The notes under the pieces were generated by a model. That model was not told the DNA's origin and did no database searches. It saw nothing but the letters and a program-made list of their open reading frames with translations. A DNA stretch of 64,000 nucleotides from Brevipalpus yothersi (taxonomy: Eukaryota > Arthropoda > Arachnida > Trombidiformes > Tenuipalpidae): positions 70,371-134,370 of the forward strand of contig QZCP01000054.1 of NCBI GenBank assembly GCA_003956705.1. The letters run 5' to 3'. The position numbers were made by a program, and so were the translations under genes. Positions 46,372-59,333 of this stretch are shown piece by piece; positions within the stretch are counted from its first letter, which is position 1, and every line of letters starts with the position of its first letter.

Positions 46372-47211
46372 CTACGATGGGATGAGCTTCCAATTAGGAG
46401 ATGGTTTATCTTTCACCAGCCAATTGAAATCATCAATTTTGTCCCAATTATTGTTAGACAAATCGAGTGAGGTGAGCTTCAGATCTTCTTCCATACCAGG
46501 ATAGGTCCATGAAAATTTACCCAAAGTAAGATTGGTAGAATCTTCGATAATACCTCGACTGGTAAGATGGACATTGAAACTGCACGATTTGCTTTGGTGT
46601 ACTCTCAGCTGATGACACATGATTTGAAATTTACAGCCATGACAATTGTTGACAAAAAATGAGCTGTCCACGGGTCCAATAAAAATTTCACAATCATAAC
46701 ACTTGAAAACACTCACAGAACATGGTCTACCTCGAATGGACACTTTACATTTGTTCAAATTGATCAATTGTATATCTTTACCGGACGATTCATCACGATC
46801 GATGACCAGGACAGCTTCTTGAATATCTTTGAAACCATAAAATGATCCCAATATAAAATCTTGCGGCTCTCGGCGACTTGCTTCCAGGGTATGTTGACTT
46901 GTGGCCACCAATTTGAATGGTAACGGTTGAGCTTTAAAAGAGAATCGTTTTCGTGGTAAACATTGATTGCGTTTAGCTTCAATTTTATCACGCAAATTGT
47001 TCATTATCTCTTGGGCTTTACGCAAATTGTAAGCAGGCAGAAAAATTTTCATATCAGTAAATTTTTTCTTCAATTGTTCCGATCTTTCGATAAAATTGTG
47101 TATCTTGGCTTCCATGTGTACCTTATCACCGCCAGCTTGCAATGTGGACAGATCATCTTCCAATGCTTTGGCTTGTGATACATATTCTTCCCACAATTTA
47201 TCACGGTCCAT
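46372..47211 (-). CDS. TBCC: Tubulin-folding cofactor C
   Basis: A single exon of 279 residues. The N-terminal ~95 residues form a charged helical bundle (MDRDKLWEEYVSQAKALEDDL...). The C-terminal C-CAP/cofactor C beta-helix includes RREPQDFILGSFYGFKD, NLNKCKVSIRG, KCYDCEIFIGPVDSSFFVNNC, and CHQLRVHQSK. The arginine of QLRVH corresponds to the catalytic arginine by which TBCC stimulates GTP hydrolysis by beta-tubulin. It acts in the cytoplasm with cofactors D and E to release folded tubulin dimers. Length and domain order are normal. Confidence 0.94.
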   Translation of the reverse strand: MDRDKLWEEYVSQAKALEDDLSTLQAGGDKVHMEAKIHNFIERSEQLKKKFTDMKIFLPAYNLRKAQEIMNNLRDKIEAKRNQCLPRKRFSFKAQPLPFKLVATSQHTLEASRREPQDFILGSFYGFKDIQEAVLVIDRDESSGKDIQLINLNKCKVSIRGRPCSVSVFKCYDCEIFIGPVDSSFFVNNCHGCKFQIMCHQLRVHQSKSCSFNVHLTSRGIIEDSTNLTLGKFSWTYPGMEEDLKLTSLDLSNNNWDKIDDFNWLVKDKPSPNWKLIPS

Positions 47212-48315
47212 GCTTACATGTGATCAAAATTGTCCGCTTGCTGTTGATGTTATTGTTTTGCTCGCTGTTGTTGTTATTATTGTCGTTGTCGTTACTTGAT
47301 GATGATTTAACAACACTGTTGACAGGCATTTATTCGGCCGATCTAGTCACCACTCGTAAAGTATTCTAGATTTGGTGTCGTTATTAATTATTATGAATTC
47401 TGAATGTGTATGACTATGACTATCAGTACATAAATATCAAATCAAATGAAAAAAGGGAAAAGAAGCAATTGAAGTGGAAGAAGTCGAAAATCGAACCCGA
47501 AAAACAACAGTAATTAAGGACATACAAACGAAGATACAGAAGAAGCCAAAACAGTTTGTGTGTATGAAAAGACTTTGTAATTATATTCAAAATTAATTAA
47601 ACATCAGCAAGTATGTTTATGGTGTGTATATATTCATGACATTTGTGTGTATGTGTCTGATATTATCAACCATATACTACTGTATACTGTACTGATGATT
47701 TACTTTCCCTTCTCAACAACAGGGAAACCTTTTTTTTCACTCTCATCTCATCATGTATCATGACTTGAGCATGAGAACCTTGAGTTTAAGCACGTACTGT
47801 ATGTTGCATTTTCTCTCTCACACAATCAACATTCATCATTTTAACATTTTACCATCTTTATCAAACAAAAGGGTTTCTCTCTCTCTTACAGTACTGTATC
47901 CTGATTATGAGATGATTAATATTCCCATACCACAACCACAACCACTAGTACTACTGTGACACACACACATCAACATCAACAACAATAATCAGGTTTTGTG
48001 TATATCAGGTCAACAGGTGAAAGTGAAGTTTGTAAAAAATTTGATTTGGATTCGATTATCAGTTTGAGAAGGTATGTTAAATATTTCACAATTCCTTATA
48101 ATCATACATTCACCATCATGTGTGTTCAAGATGATTATGATGATAATGTGAATAGTGTTGTTGTTGTTATCGAATTGTTTACGTTATTGTTTACCTTTTT
48201 TTTTCTCTCTTTTAATCAAGGGACAGAAAAAGTGAGACAGACAGACAGACAGACATCGTACTTGGTCAATAGTAGTCGTTGTTGATATAAATATTTATTG
48301 GAAACAAAATCAAAC
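47212..48315. other. Divergent intergenic space, TBCC and FAM50
   Basis: Promoter space for both genes; no coding exon seen. A short (ACAG)n run (about 48236-48255) lies 60 bp before the FAM50 start. Confidence 0.5.
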
Positions 48316-49569
48316 ATGGCACAATACAAGGGAGCAGCAAGTGAAGCTGGACGAGCAATGCAAATACAAAAGAAACGAGAAAAGGCTAAAGAAGAATTGG
48401 AATTAAGGAAAAAGAAGATCGAAGAAGAAATGAAATTGTCCAGTATAGACAATAAGTTTGCTGCTCATTTTGATGCCATTGAGGCTCAATTGAAATCAGC
48501 TACCGTTGGTTTGGTATCATTGAATGAGATGAAAGCAAAACAGGAAGATTTTGTCAAAGAAAGAGAGAAGCAGTTGGCACAAAAAGCGGAAGAAATAAAG
48601 AGGCGACAAATTGAAGAGAAAAGAGAAGAAAAAGAGAGACAAAAAAGACAGGTAAACATTGGCCTCAACAATTTGGATGGTACATTGTTTAATATTGTTC
48701 GCCTTTTGTGGCTATAGATTCAAACTCTATCATTCAAATTTGACGATGACGATGAAGAAGAGGGGGAGGAAGAATCGAGAGATGGAGAAAAGAACATTGA
48801 TCATGAATCTATTGGCGAAAAAAAGTCTACCCAAGATGAAGACTCAAAGTCAAGTAATCCTCCGGAGAAACCATTGGATGAAACCTCCATGCCTCCAAGT
48901 TTAGATGGACATTCAGAGGATTCCAACAGTTGCTCTGGAATGGTTAGTATAGAATACTATCCGATAAAAAGCCTGTTCAATAATTTTGTCTCTCCTTTTG
49001 CACTCTATCAACAGCCACGAAAGAAACGAAAAACTATGAAAAATCCAGACGTGGATACCAGTTTCTTGCCCGATCGAGATAGAGAGGAAGAGGAGAAACA
49101 ATTAAGAGAAGAATTGAGAAAAGAGTGGGAAGAAAAACAGGAGAAAGTTAAAAATGAAGAAATAGAAATCACTTTCAGCTACTGGGATGGCTCCGGTCAC
49201 AGGCGAAGCGTTATGATGAAAAAAGGCAACTCAATATATCAATTTCTTCAAAGATGCCTTGAATTATTGCGCAAAGAATTCCATGAACTCAGATCTGTGA
49301 CCGCAGACCAGCTGATGTACGTCAAAGAAGATTTAATCATTCCCCATCATTACACTTTCTATGATTTTATTATCACAAAAGCCCGAGGTAAAAGTGGCCC
49401 CCTTTTTAGTTTTGATGTTCACGAAGACATCCGATTGGTGAGTGACGCATCCGTAGAGAAGGATGAATCCCACGCCGGCAAGGTTCTCATGAGAAGCTGG
49501 TATGAGCGTAACAAACACATCTTTCCGGCTTCCAGGTGGGAACCATTGGCAACCTTCTTGTATAATTAA
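48316..49569 (+). CDS. FAM50: FAM50/XAP5 nuclear protein
   Basis: Exons 48316-48651, 48718-48942 and 49015-49569 give 371 residues. MAQYKGAASEAGRAMQIQKKREK is the family N-terminus, followed by a long charged coiled coil. After an acidic DDDDEEEGEEE stretch and PRKKRKTMKNPDVDTSFLPD comes the conserved XAP5 domain: ITFSYWDGSGHRRSV, GNSIYQFLQRCLELLRKEFHELR, LMYVKEDLIIPHHYTFYDFI, ARGKSGPLFSFDVHEDIR and the final KHIFPASRWEP. FAM50A associates with the spliceosome. The protein ends ASRWEPLATFLYN, whereas relatives continue YDPEKKWDKYT..., so the last ~12 residues are replaced. Confidence 0.94.
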
Positions 49570-50042
49570 TCATGCATACTAGTAAATTATTGTTCACCTT
49601 TGACCTTTATCAATCGTTCGAATCACTCATGATTACATTATGTATTCAATTCCGAATTGAGTGTCACGCGAAAAGACCGAGCTCACCGAGTGCTCATGTA
49701 CCGGGTCAGAGAGGAAAAGATAGAGTGAGAGAGATAGAGAAGGAGAGAGGAAGCCTAACCTCCACCATCCGAAGTGGTAACAGTGTGTCTCATGTGATAT
49801 CTTGATATCACATGAAATCAACACATCCAGCTATAACCCTGAGAGAGAGGGAGAGATAGGAGTACTAACAACATGGAGAAAAGTAACACGCTGTCGTGAA
49901 AGGAGTGAAGAGAGTAAGAGAGAGAGAGAGAGAGACAGAGGTGAGACAAAATGATGTTTACCCAATAACAGTGGAAGATTGATCACGCTTTAGAGCCCAT
50001 AGTTTATTTAACAAGCAGTGAGAAAAGGGATGATCTTTTATA
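49570..50042. other. Convergent intergenic space, FAM50 and RPS27
   Basis: No gene seen. Contains the perfect inverted repeat at 49790-49815 and GA-rich runs near 49918-49936. Confidence 0.5.
49790..49815. repeat. Perfect 12-bp inverted repeat with 2-nt centre
   Basis: TCATGTGATATC, then TT, then GATATCACATGA. The arms are exact reverse complements. It lies about 220 bp after the FAM50 stop. Confidence 0.9.
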
Positions 50043-50524
50043 TTAATAAGGCTTTTTACGGAACGAGCAACCATCTCTTAAACGAGCCTTTCCGCCAGTT
50101 GGATTACATAGAGTGGTTGAGCAGCCTTTGCACTGTACAGTAGTCTGCGAGTGACTAAACACAGTTGTTATCCTTAGACAGCCTGGTCAAAATGAAGAGA
50201 TGGTAAAAGAATTAGTACATGAACCACAAAGTATACACACATACACAAAAATCACACATGGTGACCCAATATGTTCAACTTACCTACACACTTAACATCC
50301 ATAAAATAAGAATTAGGATGTTGTACTAGCCTTTTCAACTTGTGTCTTCTCCTTTCTTCCTCTGGGGAAGGATGCAATAAGTCCTTTGCTAACTGGAATG
50401 TCCAAATAAGAGAGAGAAAAAAAAGGTAGACATTAAAATCATCTCCCATCAACATACATACATGCACACACACGCACAGACATTCATACATTGATCACAC
50501 ATCACAACAAACACTTACCGGCAT
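50043..50524 (-). CDS. RPS27: Ribosomal protein S27 (eS27)
   Basis: Exons 50524-50519 (only ATG CCG), 50392-50284 and 50182-50043 join to 84 residues, the usual length. The sequence MPLAKDLLHPSPEEERRRHK is the family start, followed by RLVQHPNSYFMDVKC. The zinc-binding region includes the cysteines of VKCVGC and VQCKGC, ending GGKARLRDGCSFRKK. CVGC is created by splicing across the second intron, and a six-base first coding exon is common in animal RPS27 genes. Cytosolic 40S subunit protein. Confidence 0.95.
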
Positions 50525-52959
50525 ATTATTAGTTAACACGAGTGTTGATTCGACAATCTACTACAATCAAAAGATGAATAATAATTAAACATTCGTTTAG
50601 CCTGTGGAAAATCAAATCAATCCAATTGAGCCAGCAAAACACGCACCGAAAGCAAACCAGCAAACCGGAGCCGGAAATAAGCCGCTATCTATGTAATGCT
50701 CATGCGTTTACCGGCGCCAGTTTCAAATCAGAATAAGTTGATTGGAGCCACTTTCGAAAATTATTTTCTCTCACTGTCTTGTGTGGTTATGTTAAAATTC
50801 CATAGGAATTCCAATCATGTTGATAGGAATTTCATTCATTCATGGTGTGAGAGAATGTAGGTCGTCTGGTTTGTGTGTGAGTGTATTAATTTGTAGACGA
50901 TAAAATTTTGACGAGAAAATAAAATTGGAGAGAAATATTTCTCCAAATATCTCTTTTATTTTTATTCTCTTGCATTGAGAAAGGGTTGAAATATTGACTT
51001 TTTGGGAAAAGGTTTCTCGAGGATCTCTTTGCGATATTGAGAGAGAATAATTTAATATCTATGTACCATGGGGAGAGACTGTGGTGAGTTTGATTGTGAA
51101 ATAAAATTTGGAAGCAAAATTCATTCGAGAAAATTGCCAAATGGTATTTTAATTTGGGCTTGGGGAATATCGTCTCAAGGTTGAGTTTGAGAGGATTTCC
51201 TTATTTTTTGTGGCAAAGAAAATTCTGTCTGAATGACCTAACTTTTAAATTAATTGCACAATCAAATGAAGATTTATCCTGCTCCATGAGACCAACATCA
51301 GATCAGAGTATTAGGGGCATGGAATACTATGATTTACAATAATCATATTTTTTTATCGTTACACCGTTAAATCTATGAAAGTCTGCACCTGAGATATTTC
51401 AGCATATGTTGATGAAATACTACTCCCTCATCATTTATAGACATCAATGAATGTGGGGTCATGGTCGATCTCCAATAGGAATAACTCACAAACTATTGAC
51501 AAACTGATCGGAATGTTGAAATAATTTCCCTGCTCAAGCTACTTACTCAATCTCTGATAAAATATCAGCTTCTATGCATATTTAACGGTTCTTGTGACGA
51601 AATAAGAAAAATAGTTGACTAATAATTGTTACTCAATGACTCTTGTTTATCCCTCAAATCTCAAGAGATCAGCAGACCTGACAGGTATCAATTCGAAGTA
51701 AATAAATCAATAAAAATCAACTGATCTCATATTTGGCCACGTAATCGTGTCAAGAGATTATCTCTGACAAAATACATGATCAACATTTAACTTTATTCCT
51801 CCTTGAAAAAACAAAATTTCTCCCAACTTGGCTGATATTGAGCAATGTTTTCCCTATCAGATCGTTCGATTCGAAGAAATATTTGCTGAAGAGAAAATAA
51901 TCTCGAGTATCAGAATTCTCTCGAGAAAATCTCCACAATTGTATGCTCACGATATATTTGCAAGAACAGAAAATGGATACCTTTCTCATACCTCGAGTGA
52001 TTATTTTTGCCCAATTTTTCAGAGATTTTTCGCACTTCTTTCAATTTTCAAAATATCTTCTGAAAATTTTTCCAAACTTTCGCTAAAATATTCCAAGGAT
52101 AACGTTCCATAGAAGTGCTCCTTGCACACACATCAGGAAATTCAATGTGAACAATGTTTTATCTGTTTTCCGGTGCTTTCTGCAGCTGGCATCAGAGGAA
52201 ATGTGTATGTGTATGTGGAAACTTCAATTTGAGATTTGCAGTATCAGCACCATTGATTATTGAGATGGATTATAGTAGTTGTAGTAGTACTTTTTTTCAA
52301 TGAATATAGCGTGCACACATGATCCTAATGATGATAAAGAAAAATATTTGCTCTCTCTCTCTCTTCACATCTCACGTAGTATCATACTCACTTGATTATT
52401 ATTTTTTTCCCTCCCAAGATTTGAGCCCCCTTTTTTTGCCTTCTTATCGTCACTAAATGTTAACATCTTAGTTGCACAATCGGGTCGTTATGGGAGATAC
52501 TCGACCAACTACTTAATGGATCCATCCTATTCCGTGAACATTGTCTCGGATGCTGATTCTACTTGTCCTCTTCTCTCTCTTGTCTTAACATTCTCTTTGC
52601 CTTCTATCTTTCTCTCTATCAACATTCTCGCTCTCAACATTCACGGCCCATGATCATTTGAATGTAAACTATTTTACACAATTAGTCAAGTTGTTTTGAT
52701 ACTCTCACAAACATCGTCGATTGATTATCTTTTCTCATTTTCAAGAGTACTTCTCTCTCTCTCTCTCCTTTTCTTTTCAATATTTGCTTGTGTGTCTGTG
52801 TCTGTGTATGTAAAGAACTCAACTTTTCGTGTCGAGATTAAATTTTTTTTTTCATTGATTAAGAGAAAAAAAAATAATCAGTGTGTTCCAGATTGATCCA
52901 CAATTTTTCTGTTCCTCTCTTTTTCTCTCTTTCTCTTCTTGGTTTGAGAATCAAGAGTC
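50525..52959. other. Gene-free stretch
   Basis: RPS27 promoter at the left edge. No coding family recognised in the rest; AT-rich with short CT runs near 52352-52366 and 52749-52767. Confidence 0.55.
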
Positions 52960-55067
52960 ATGAAACTTTATACAAGTTTTTATGTCACTTGTAGACTGTT
53001 CATTATATTTAATTTACTTGCCACACTTTTACTAGCCAATGAAGTGGTTTTCACTCCATGTAAGCATCCACCATTCACCATCAGTTAATTTGTGTGATTA
53101 ATTTCCATCTTACCGGTGTCCATTTGTCCAAGGATAAAAGAAGAGAGATCAGTCATCATTGATTGAGAAAATAAATCCAATGACCATTTGTGTAAGGTAT
53201 GTGACATGATTAGCTAGAAAATTGTGTCCATACATATTGACACATAAGCAATCAGTTGGATTTTTTTCACTCTCTTCCAGACTGACCTTGTTGATTGTTG
53301 TTGTTACTAGATGTATAGCAATTCATGTCAATCACCGGCTGGACCTTGATCACATACATACTCTCATTCTCTGGTGGCAAATTTATCTGGACTAACTTTT
53401 ATGTATCTTGTGCAATCTTTTTTCTCTTTTTTTCTATTTCTTCTTATCACTTTGACTATAGGCAAAGAACGAAGCCCACAATCAAAGGATGTCACCATCG
53501 ATATTAGTGGATGTAACGCTCAAGTTAGATGTTCTCTTCGGCGTGGTCAGAACATAACTGTTTCCGTTAGTTTCAGTAAGTCTCTTTTTTTTCTCTCTCT
53601 CTCTCTCTCTCTTTTTCCACTTTCCACTCTTTCTATCATCATTTATTGCTACCAAATGTCACACCGATCAGGTCGATAATCAATATTAAACGAGAGCATA
53701 GAAAGAGAGAGAGAAAGAGAGAGCGCGATCGAAAGACCGTAGAGGTGTGAGCTATTCTAGCTGATCAGTAATGTTCTTGATTATGAAACTTTTAAGATGA
53801 TCATCACTCTTGATGGCAATTACAAAAGATTGACTCGGATAAATCTGTTGGAAATTAATCCCAGAATCGAGCTCCTTGAGCAATGATCTCTCTTTCTCTC
53901 TCTCTGGCTTACTTTCTTAGCTTCTCTCTTTTCACATTAACCTTCGAAGTGGTGTGACACCCAATCCATGAGTACTTATGGGATAAAACAATAAATTATG
54001 ATAGAGATAACTGTTTGCCTTGAAGTATGAAGAAGTACAGTGAGAATGAGGTAGAAAGAAAGAGAGAGAGAGAGAGTGAAAAAAAGTTAGCCAGAATTGA
54101 TAAAATCGTTCAATGTTCACCAAGTTAAATACACCCGGGAAATACCTTAACACATAGTACTCTGAATATACTTATTTATCACACCCTACTACTTCAACCT
54201 GTCAATCTGTTTGATGAGATGAAGTAGAATAATGATGGAAATCTGAATTAAGAATATTGTCTTCGAAAAAAAAATCAGATACAGGAAGAGTATCGTGAAA
54301 AAAAAGTTTCCCTTCAAATTGTTACATATTCTTCCTCCTACACAATTCTAGACACACATCATGACTGTCCTTTCGACATGTTCCTTATGGCACATCTCAT
54401 GAAAATTTTCGGTTGCCATTCACAATTGTCAGAATGATGGGGTTGAACAAATATCATGCGCTGTCTTGAAAGCTGTCTCTCATTCATTTTGTCATCTACA
54501 CCTACTTCTTCTTCTTCTTCTTTTTCTCCTTCTCCTTCTATCGATATCGATTCAGGAAGGAAGAGAAGAGAAAACTGATTAAGAAGTGGTGAATAAGATG
54601 ATGCTTGCGGAAGATGCAACTTCAATTCACTCTTAAAATCATTCTCAACTACTAATAAAAGTACTTATTCGATTGAGGACTGTAAACAAGATTCCCTTTG
54701 AGAAGAGGAAAAGAGCATCCCACAAACCCTTCTCATATTGATGAGATAGTATCACGAAAAGGTGTGCGATCATCTTATTCACACATCCACCATTCACATC
54801 CAGTATCTCATCTCATCAGATTATAGAGTCTCTCTCTCTCTCTTTCGTACATACACTAATTGTTACCATGTCTATCTACATGTCTAGAGAGTGTCTGTTA
54901 GCATGCAAGTCAAGCTCCAAATTGAGGCCAAATAATGCCCTGAGCATCGGAAACGATCAGAAAATTAGTGAAGATCTCCTGTCACATGTACACATTCAAA
55001 CAGATTCAATCAGTACAAGATCTTATCTCCATGTTATTCCTTCTCTTTTTTCTTCTCTTATACACAT

Positions 55068-55149
<82 letters not shown>

Positions 55150-56705
55150 TGTGGACCCATGTGGAATATATATGTATGTAGGCGAATGAATGTGTATTCT
55201 TAGTGCATATCACTCTCCAGTGATTCTTATCATTGGAACCTTCTGATACAAAATCACCTGAAAGGCCTTCGTAATCCGATGGACTTCCATCGATGGATTG
55301 ATTTAGCTTCGAGAAATGTAATTGGAGACTCTTGAGAGAGTATCTCACATCATCTGGTACATTATTGCACTTAATTCACGTGCAGGTTCAGTGTCTGGCT
55401 AAGATTGATTTTCTTACAGAACATGATTAAGCTTTCGAAATTTTACTTCATCCTGTATGAATGCCTTCACATTTATCTAATATTTTAAGCTAATTTATCA
55501 TCAATTACGAGAAAAAAATAGCATATAATCCGAAGAAAATTAGCACAATTTAATGTAGGGGAAACTATTTTTGATAAAGCAACCATTAATTTGCCAAACG
55601 ATCTTGCTCAATAGCAAAATATCAAGAGTGTTACATTATTTCAATTTTGTAATTCAGATAAAGTATTTCAGGGTCAATCGCTTCCATATTAAATCTTATC
55701 TATTGGGTATATTCCTAATTTTCTTTTTTCGCTTCCACAAAACACTTGCTAACTTCTCTTCCATCAAATATTTTCTCTTCCTTCTTCTTCTTCTTCTTCT
55801 CCTTTACTCCGGAAATGGTGTTAAGATAATAATGTTTATCAAGGCATAAGAAGTGAATCGTATATTCACTTAATTGCGATCATTGATCAATCTTAATGTT
55901 GATTGACTTACTCTCTTTCTCATCACCAACCTTCCACTGATACCATACTCATTCATTGTTCACACACGAAATCTCAGCTCATATTTGAGAACAATCAGAA
56001 GAAGTAAGAAGAAGTAAGAAGAAGTAAGATAGACGGAAACAGTATTATTAAGTTTATTTATTCGGATGTTTGCCTACTTAATTTATCAACCGAAAGCCAA
56101 TGTAATTTGATCACCTTTCATCATCATCGATAATCACTATTTGATCCTCTTTTTCTTTTATCTTTTTTTTTCTCTCTCTTCAAGCTCCTATGGTGGCATC
56201 GTTCAAGGGAATCGAACGAGTATTAACGGGCAAATTTGCCTCATTTCAGGGCAAAACTTTTGAACTTCCAATGCTAAGGCCCATTGATGCCAGTAATGAG
56301 ACTCGACGAATGCAAGATGCTCGACTGGTCAGTAAACTAATAATACCCAAAAATCGATTGAGAACCACTAAAGTAAAAAAGATCAAAGTGAAGAGCAGTG
56401 ATCGCTATCAGACCAAATTCACTTATATGGTTCCGGTGACTGCAGCCAAGGTGAGTTGTGTGGTCAGAATTTTTTTTGTATTCCTCTGGATGTGTTTCCG
56501 ATTGATGGTCATCTTGAATGCTACTATTCTTGAATATATGAATTTCCAATTTTTTGATTTTTCTTTTCTTCTCTTTCCATAATCTTAATAGGGTCCTATT
56601 GATATGAGGCTTGTGTTGCGGGAAAAAGTGGAAGGTGAAAAAACATGGAAAATGAATTCTGGAAATCTGTTTGTCTGTGCAATAATTGCATCAAAATATG
56701 AATAA
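52960..56705 (+). CDS. ML-domain (MD-2-related lipid-recognition, NPC2-like) secreted protein, divergent
   Basis: Exons 52960-53059, 53462-53575, 56185-56450 and 56592-56705 join in frame to 197 residues. The N-terminus has a hydrophobic signal segment (LFIIFNLLATLLLANE). FTPC, then VTIDISGCNAQVRCSLRRGQ, matches the first half of NPC2-type proteins. The end (YMVPVTAAKGPIDMRLVLREK...LFVCAIIASKYE) matches the last strands. NPC2 proteins carry sterols or other lipids. Here the central cysteine pair of NPC2 is absent, and a basic, roughly 50-residue stretch occupies the middle. Overall length exceeds the usual ~150. AATAAA overlaps the stop codon. The third intron is 2.6 kb with a long CT tract. 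Confidence 0.68.
55072..55147. repeat. (CT)n in ML-domain gene intron
   Basis: About 75 bases of CT with one CG interruption. Confidence 0.95.
55997..56029. repeat. (GAAGAAGTAA)3 short tandem repeat
   Basis: Three perfect ten-base units in the same intron. Confidence 0.85.
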
Positions 56706-57648
56706 AAAAAAACCGAACAAGAAAGATATAAAAATTGAGAATCAAAATTCTCACAAATAATTGTAATTGTATCTAGAAGAAAAAAAAATTATGCCTGATA
56801 TTTGCTCAAGCGCTTGACCATCGTTCTGGAAGATGAAATGTTCCACTTTTTTTGTGAATGAGTCAAGTAAATCATCATTAAATTAAATGCTATTAGCCGG
56901 GAATAAGTTAACAGAAAATAGAATCAATTTCTATGTGAGAAAAAAAACAGATTATTCTTTCTCATGCTCATTGTGAATAGTAATGTTCATCAGCATCGCG
57001 AGTTTTCTTGTAAATATATTTTTGTGGGATAAATTTTGTATTTTTTTACACATAAAACTAAATTAATCGCCTATTCACACTGATCACATGCAAATAAATG
57101 ATGCCCAGAATGATATTATCCAATGATTGCTTCAATTCGTCTGATCAATGCATTGCTATCCGATCGATCCCAGCATACCACACACAGGATAGATATTGAT
57201 TCATACAATATGAACTGGATGGATCAAATGTTATTATCATGAAAAATTATTCAATCTTTTTTGGACACGAAAAACAAAGAGTCCATAATCTCACTCAATT
57301 GCAAGGTGTTTTGGTGTAGATTTTGTTTTCCATTCACACAGGAAGTGAAATGAAACGGAAAACACATCGCGGATATGTTACGGAACAATTCATCCTGTTG
57401 AACATGGTATATACAGAAAATGGATTGAATACAAAAAAAAACAACATCCCAACAACAACGAATTGACATTCGTCCAAATTGCCAAAACTATCACAGCCAC
57501 ATCATCACAAGGGTATACGTCCATTGTATTCAGAAGTGATCAGACAATGAGTCAATAATTTTGGGGGGTCATAAGAGGAAAGTACCGTTACGATTTCAAA
57601 TTTTATCCTTTTTCGGTTCATTATCATCTCAAGAGAATCAACAGTGTG
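56706..57648. other. Intergenic stretch before ADAP
   Basis: No coding exon seen; AT-rich. Contains the ADAP promoter by position. Confidence 0.5.
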
Positions 57649-58604
57649 ATGGGTGAAGTGAATCGTAAAAGATTGAAAGAATTGGCCAAACGAGAATACA
57701 ATAATGTCTGTGCAGATTGTGAATATCCCAGTGAGTATTATGGATAAAAAAATTCTATCAGTCTTATTGTCTTTCTCTGGAATTCTCTCTTTGAGTATTG
57801 CCATTCACCTCTCTCCAATAGTAATCAATATTGACCATGAACTTGGACTTGAATCATCATCATCATCAACACTAGTAATAATTTTTCATCCCTATCACAT
57901 AACATTATCGATATATTCTTGATAGATCCCGATTGGGCCTCTGTGACCATAGGTGTTTTTTTATGCTACGAATGTGCCCTCATTCATCGTGGTCTGGGAT
58001 CCCACATATCAATTGCCAAATCATTTGAATTGGACAATTGGGATCAAGCATCACTATTGACCATGGAAAGGAATGGCAATGAATTGGCTAAGCAGCATTA
58101 CGAAAAGTTTGTTCCAATTTTTTATCGACGACCAACTCATGATGATCCTTTGTGAGTTTCATTGACCCCTGAATTTTTTTCTCTTATCTTTCTTACTCTT
58201 ATTCTTATTCTTCCTCTTCACGAGATGCTTTGATAGAGGAAAAAAGAACAGATAGAAAAACTACTTTCCTATTCTTCTTCATTCAATTAATTTACTTCAC
58301 TCTCCTTAACGGGACATTACTTCTGTTTAACCTAATTTTTTTCCCTCTTATCCTTTTTCATACCATGTCAGAGTACTTCGTGAACAATGGATTCGAGCTA
58401 AATATGAGCGGAAAGAGTTTATGACCAAATCTGATGCAGTCTATAATCGTGGCTATATGGAAGGTTTTCTGATGAAGAAGGGCAAAAAAGACAAGAAATT
58501 GGAGAAGAGGAAGTTTGTCCTCTCTCAAGTAGATCAAACACTCAAGTATTACGTGAAAACGGTAAACGTATTTCGCTATTTTCTCTTGGATATATATTCT
58601 TTTA

Positions 58605-58656
<52 letters not shown>

Positions 58657-58719
58657 NNNNNNNNNNNNNNNNNNNNNNNNNNNNNNNNNNNNNNNNNNNN
58701 NNNNNNNNNNNNNNNNNNN

Positions 58720-58782
<63 letters not shown>

Positions 58783-59284
58783 ATATGGTTATCATTCTCT
58801 TGTGACCCACACAAGCATATTATCCAGTCTGAGCATCTAAACGATACCCAAGTCCATACTAATCTTTGAATCATAATCATCATCCTTATACTTTTGTTTT
58901 TCTTTCCACTATTCTTTCTCTCTCTTTTTCTCTCTCTCTTTCTTTCTTTTATTTTCTTCTACTTATTCCCTATTCTTCCACTTCCTTCCTCCGACAGAAT
59001 AGCAAAACTCCCAAAGCAGTGATAAACATATCCGATTTAAATGCCATTTTCTGTGATCCTTGCAAAATAAAGACTGTCAAGAATCCAAATGCACTTCACT
59101 TGACATACCTGAAAGATGGCTACACTCGCAGCATTTACGTATATTCGGAAGATGGCAAAGTAAGTAGATAGAGTGTAGTGTTAGTAGTGAATACTGTGGA
59201 TTCCTGTCTCTCTATTGGTATAAATGTGTGCCTGGGTGCTTGTGATAGTCAATAGATTGGGGAATACACATGGGAAAGATTGGT

Positions 59285-59333
<49 letters not shown>

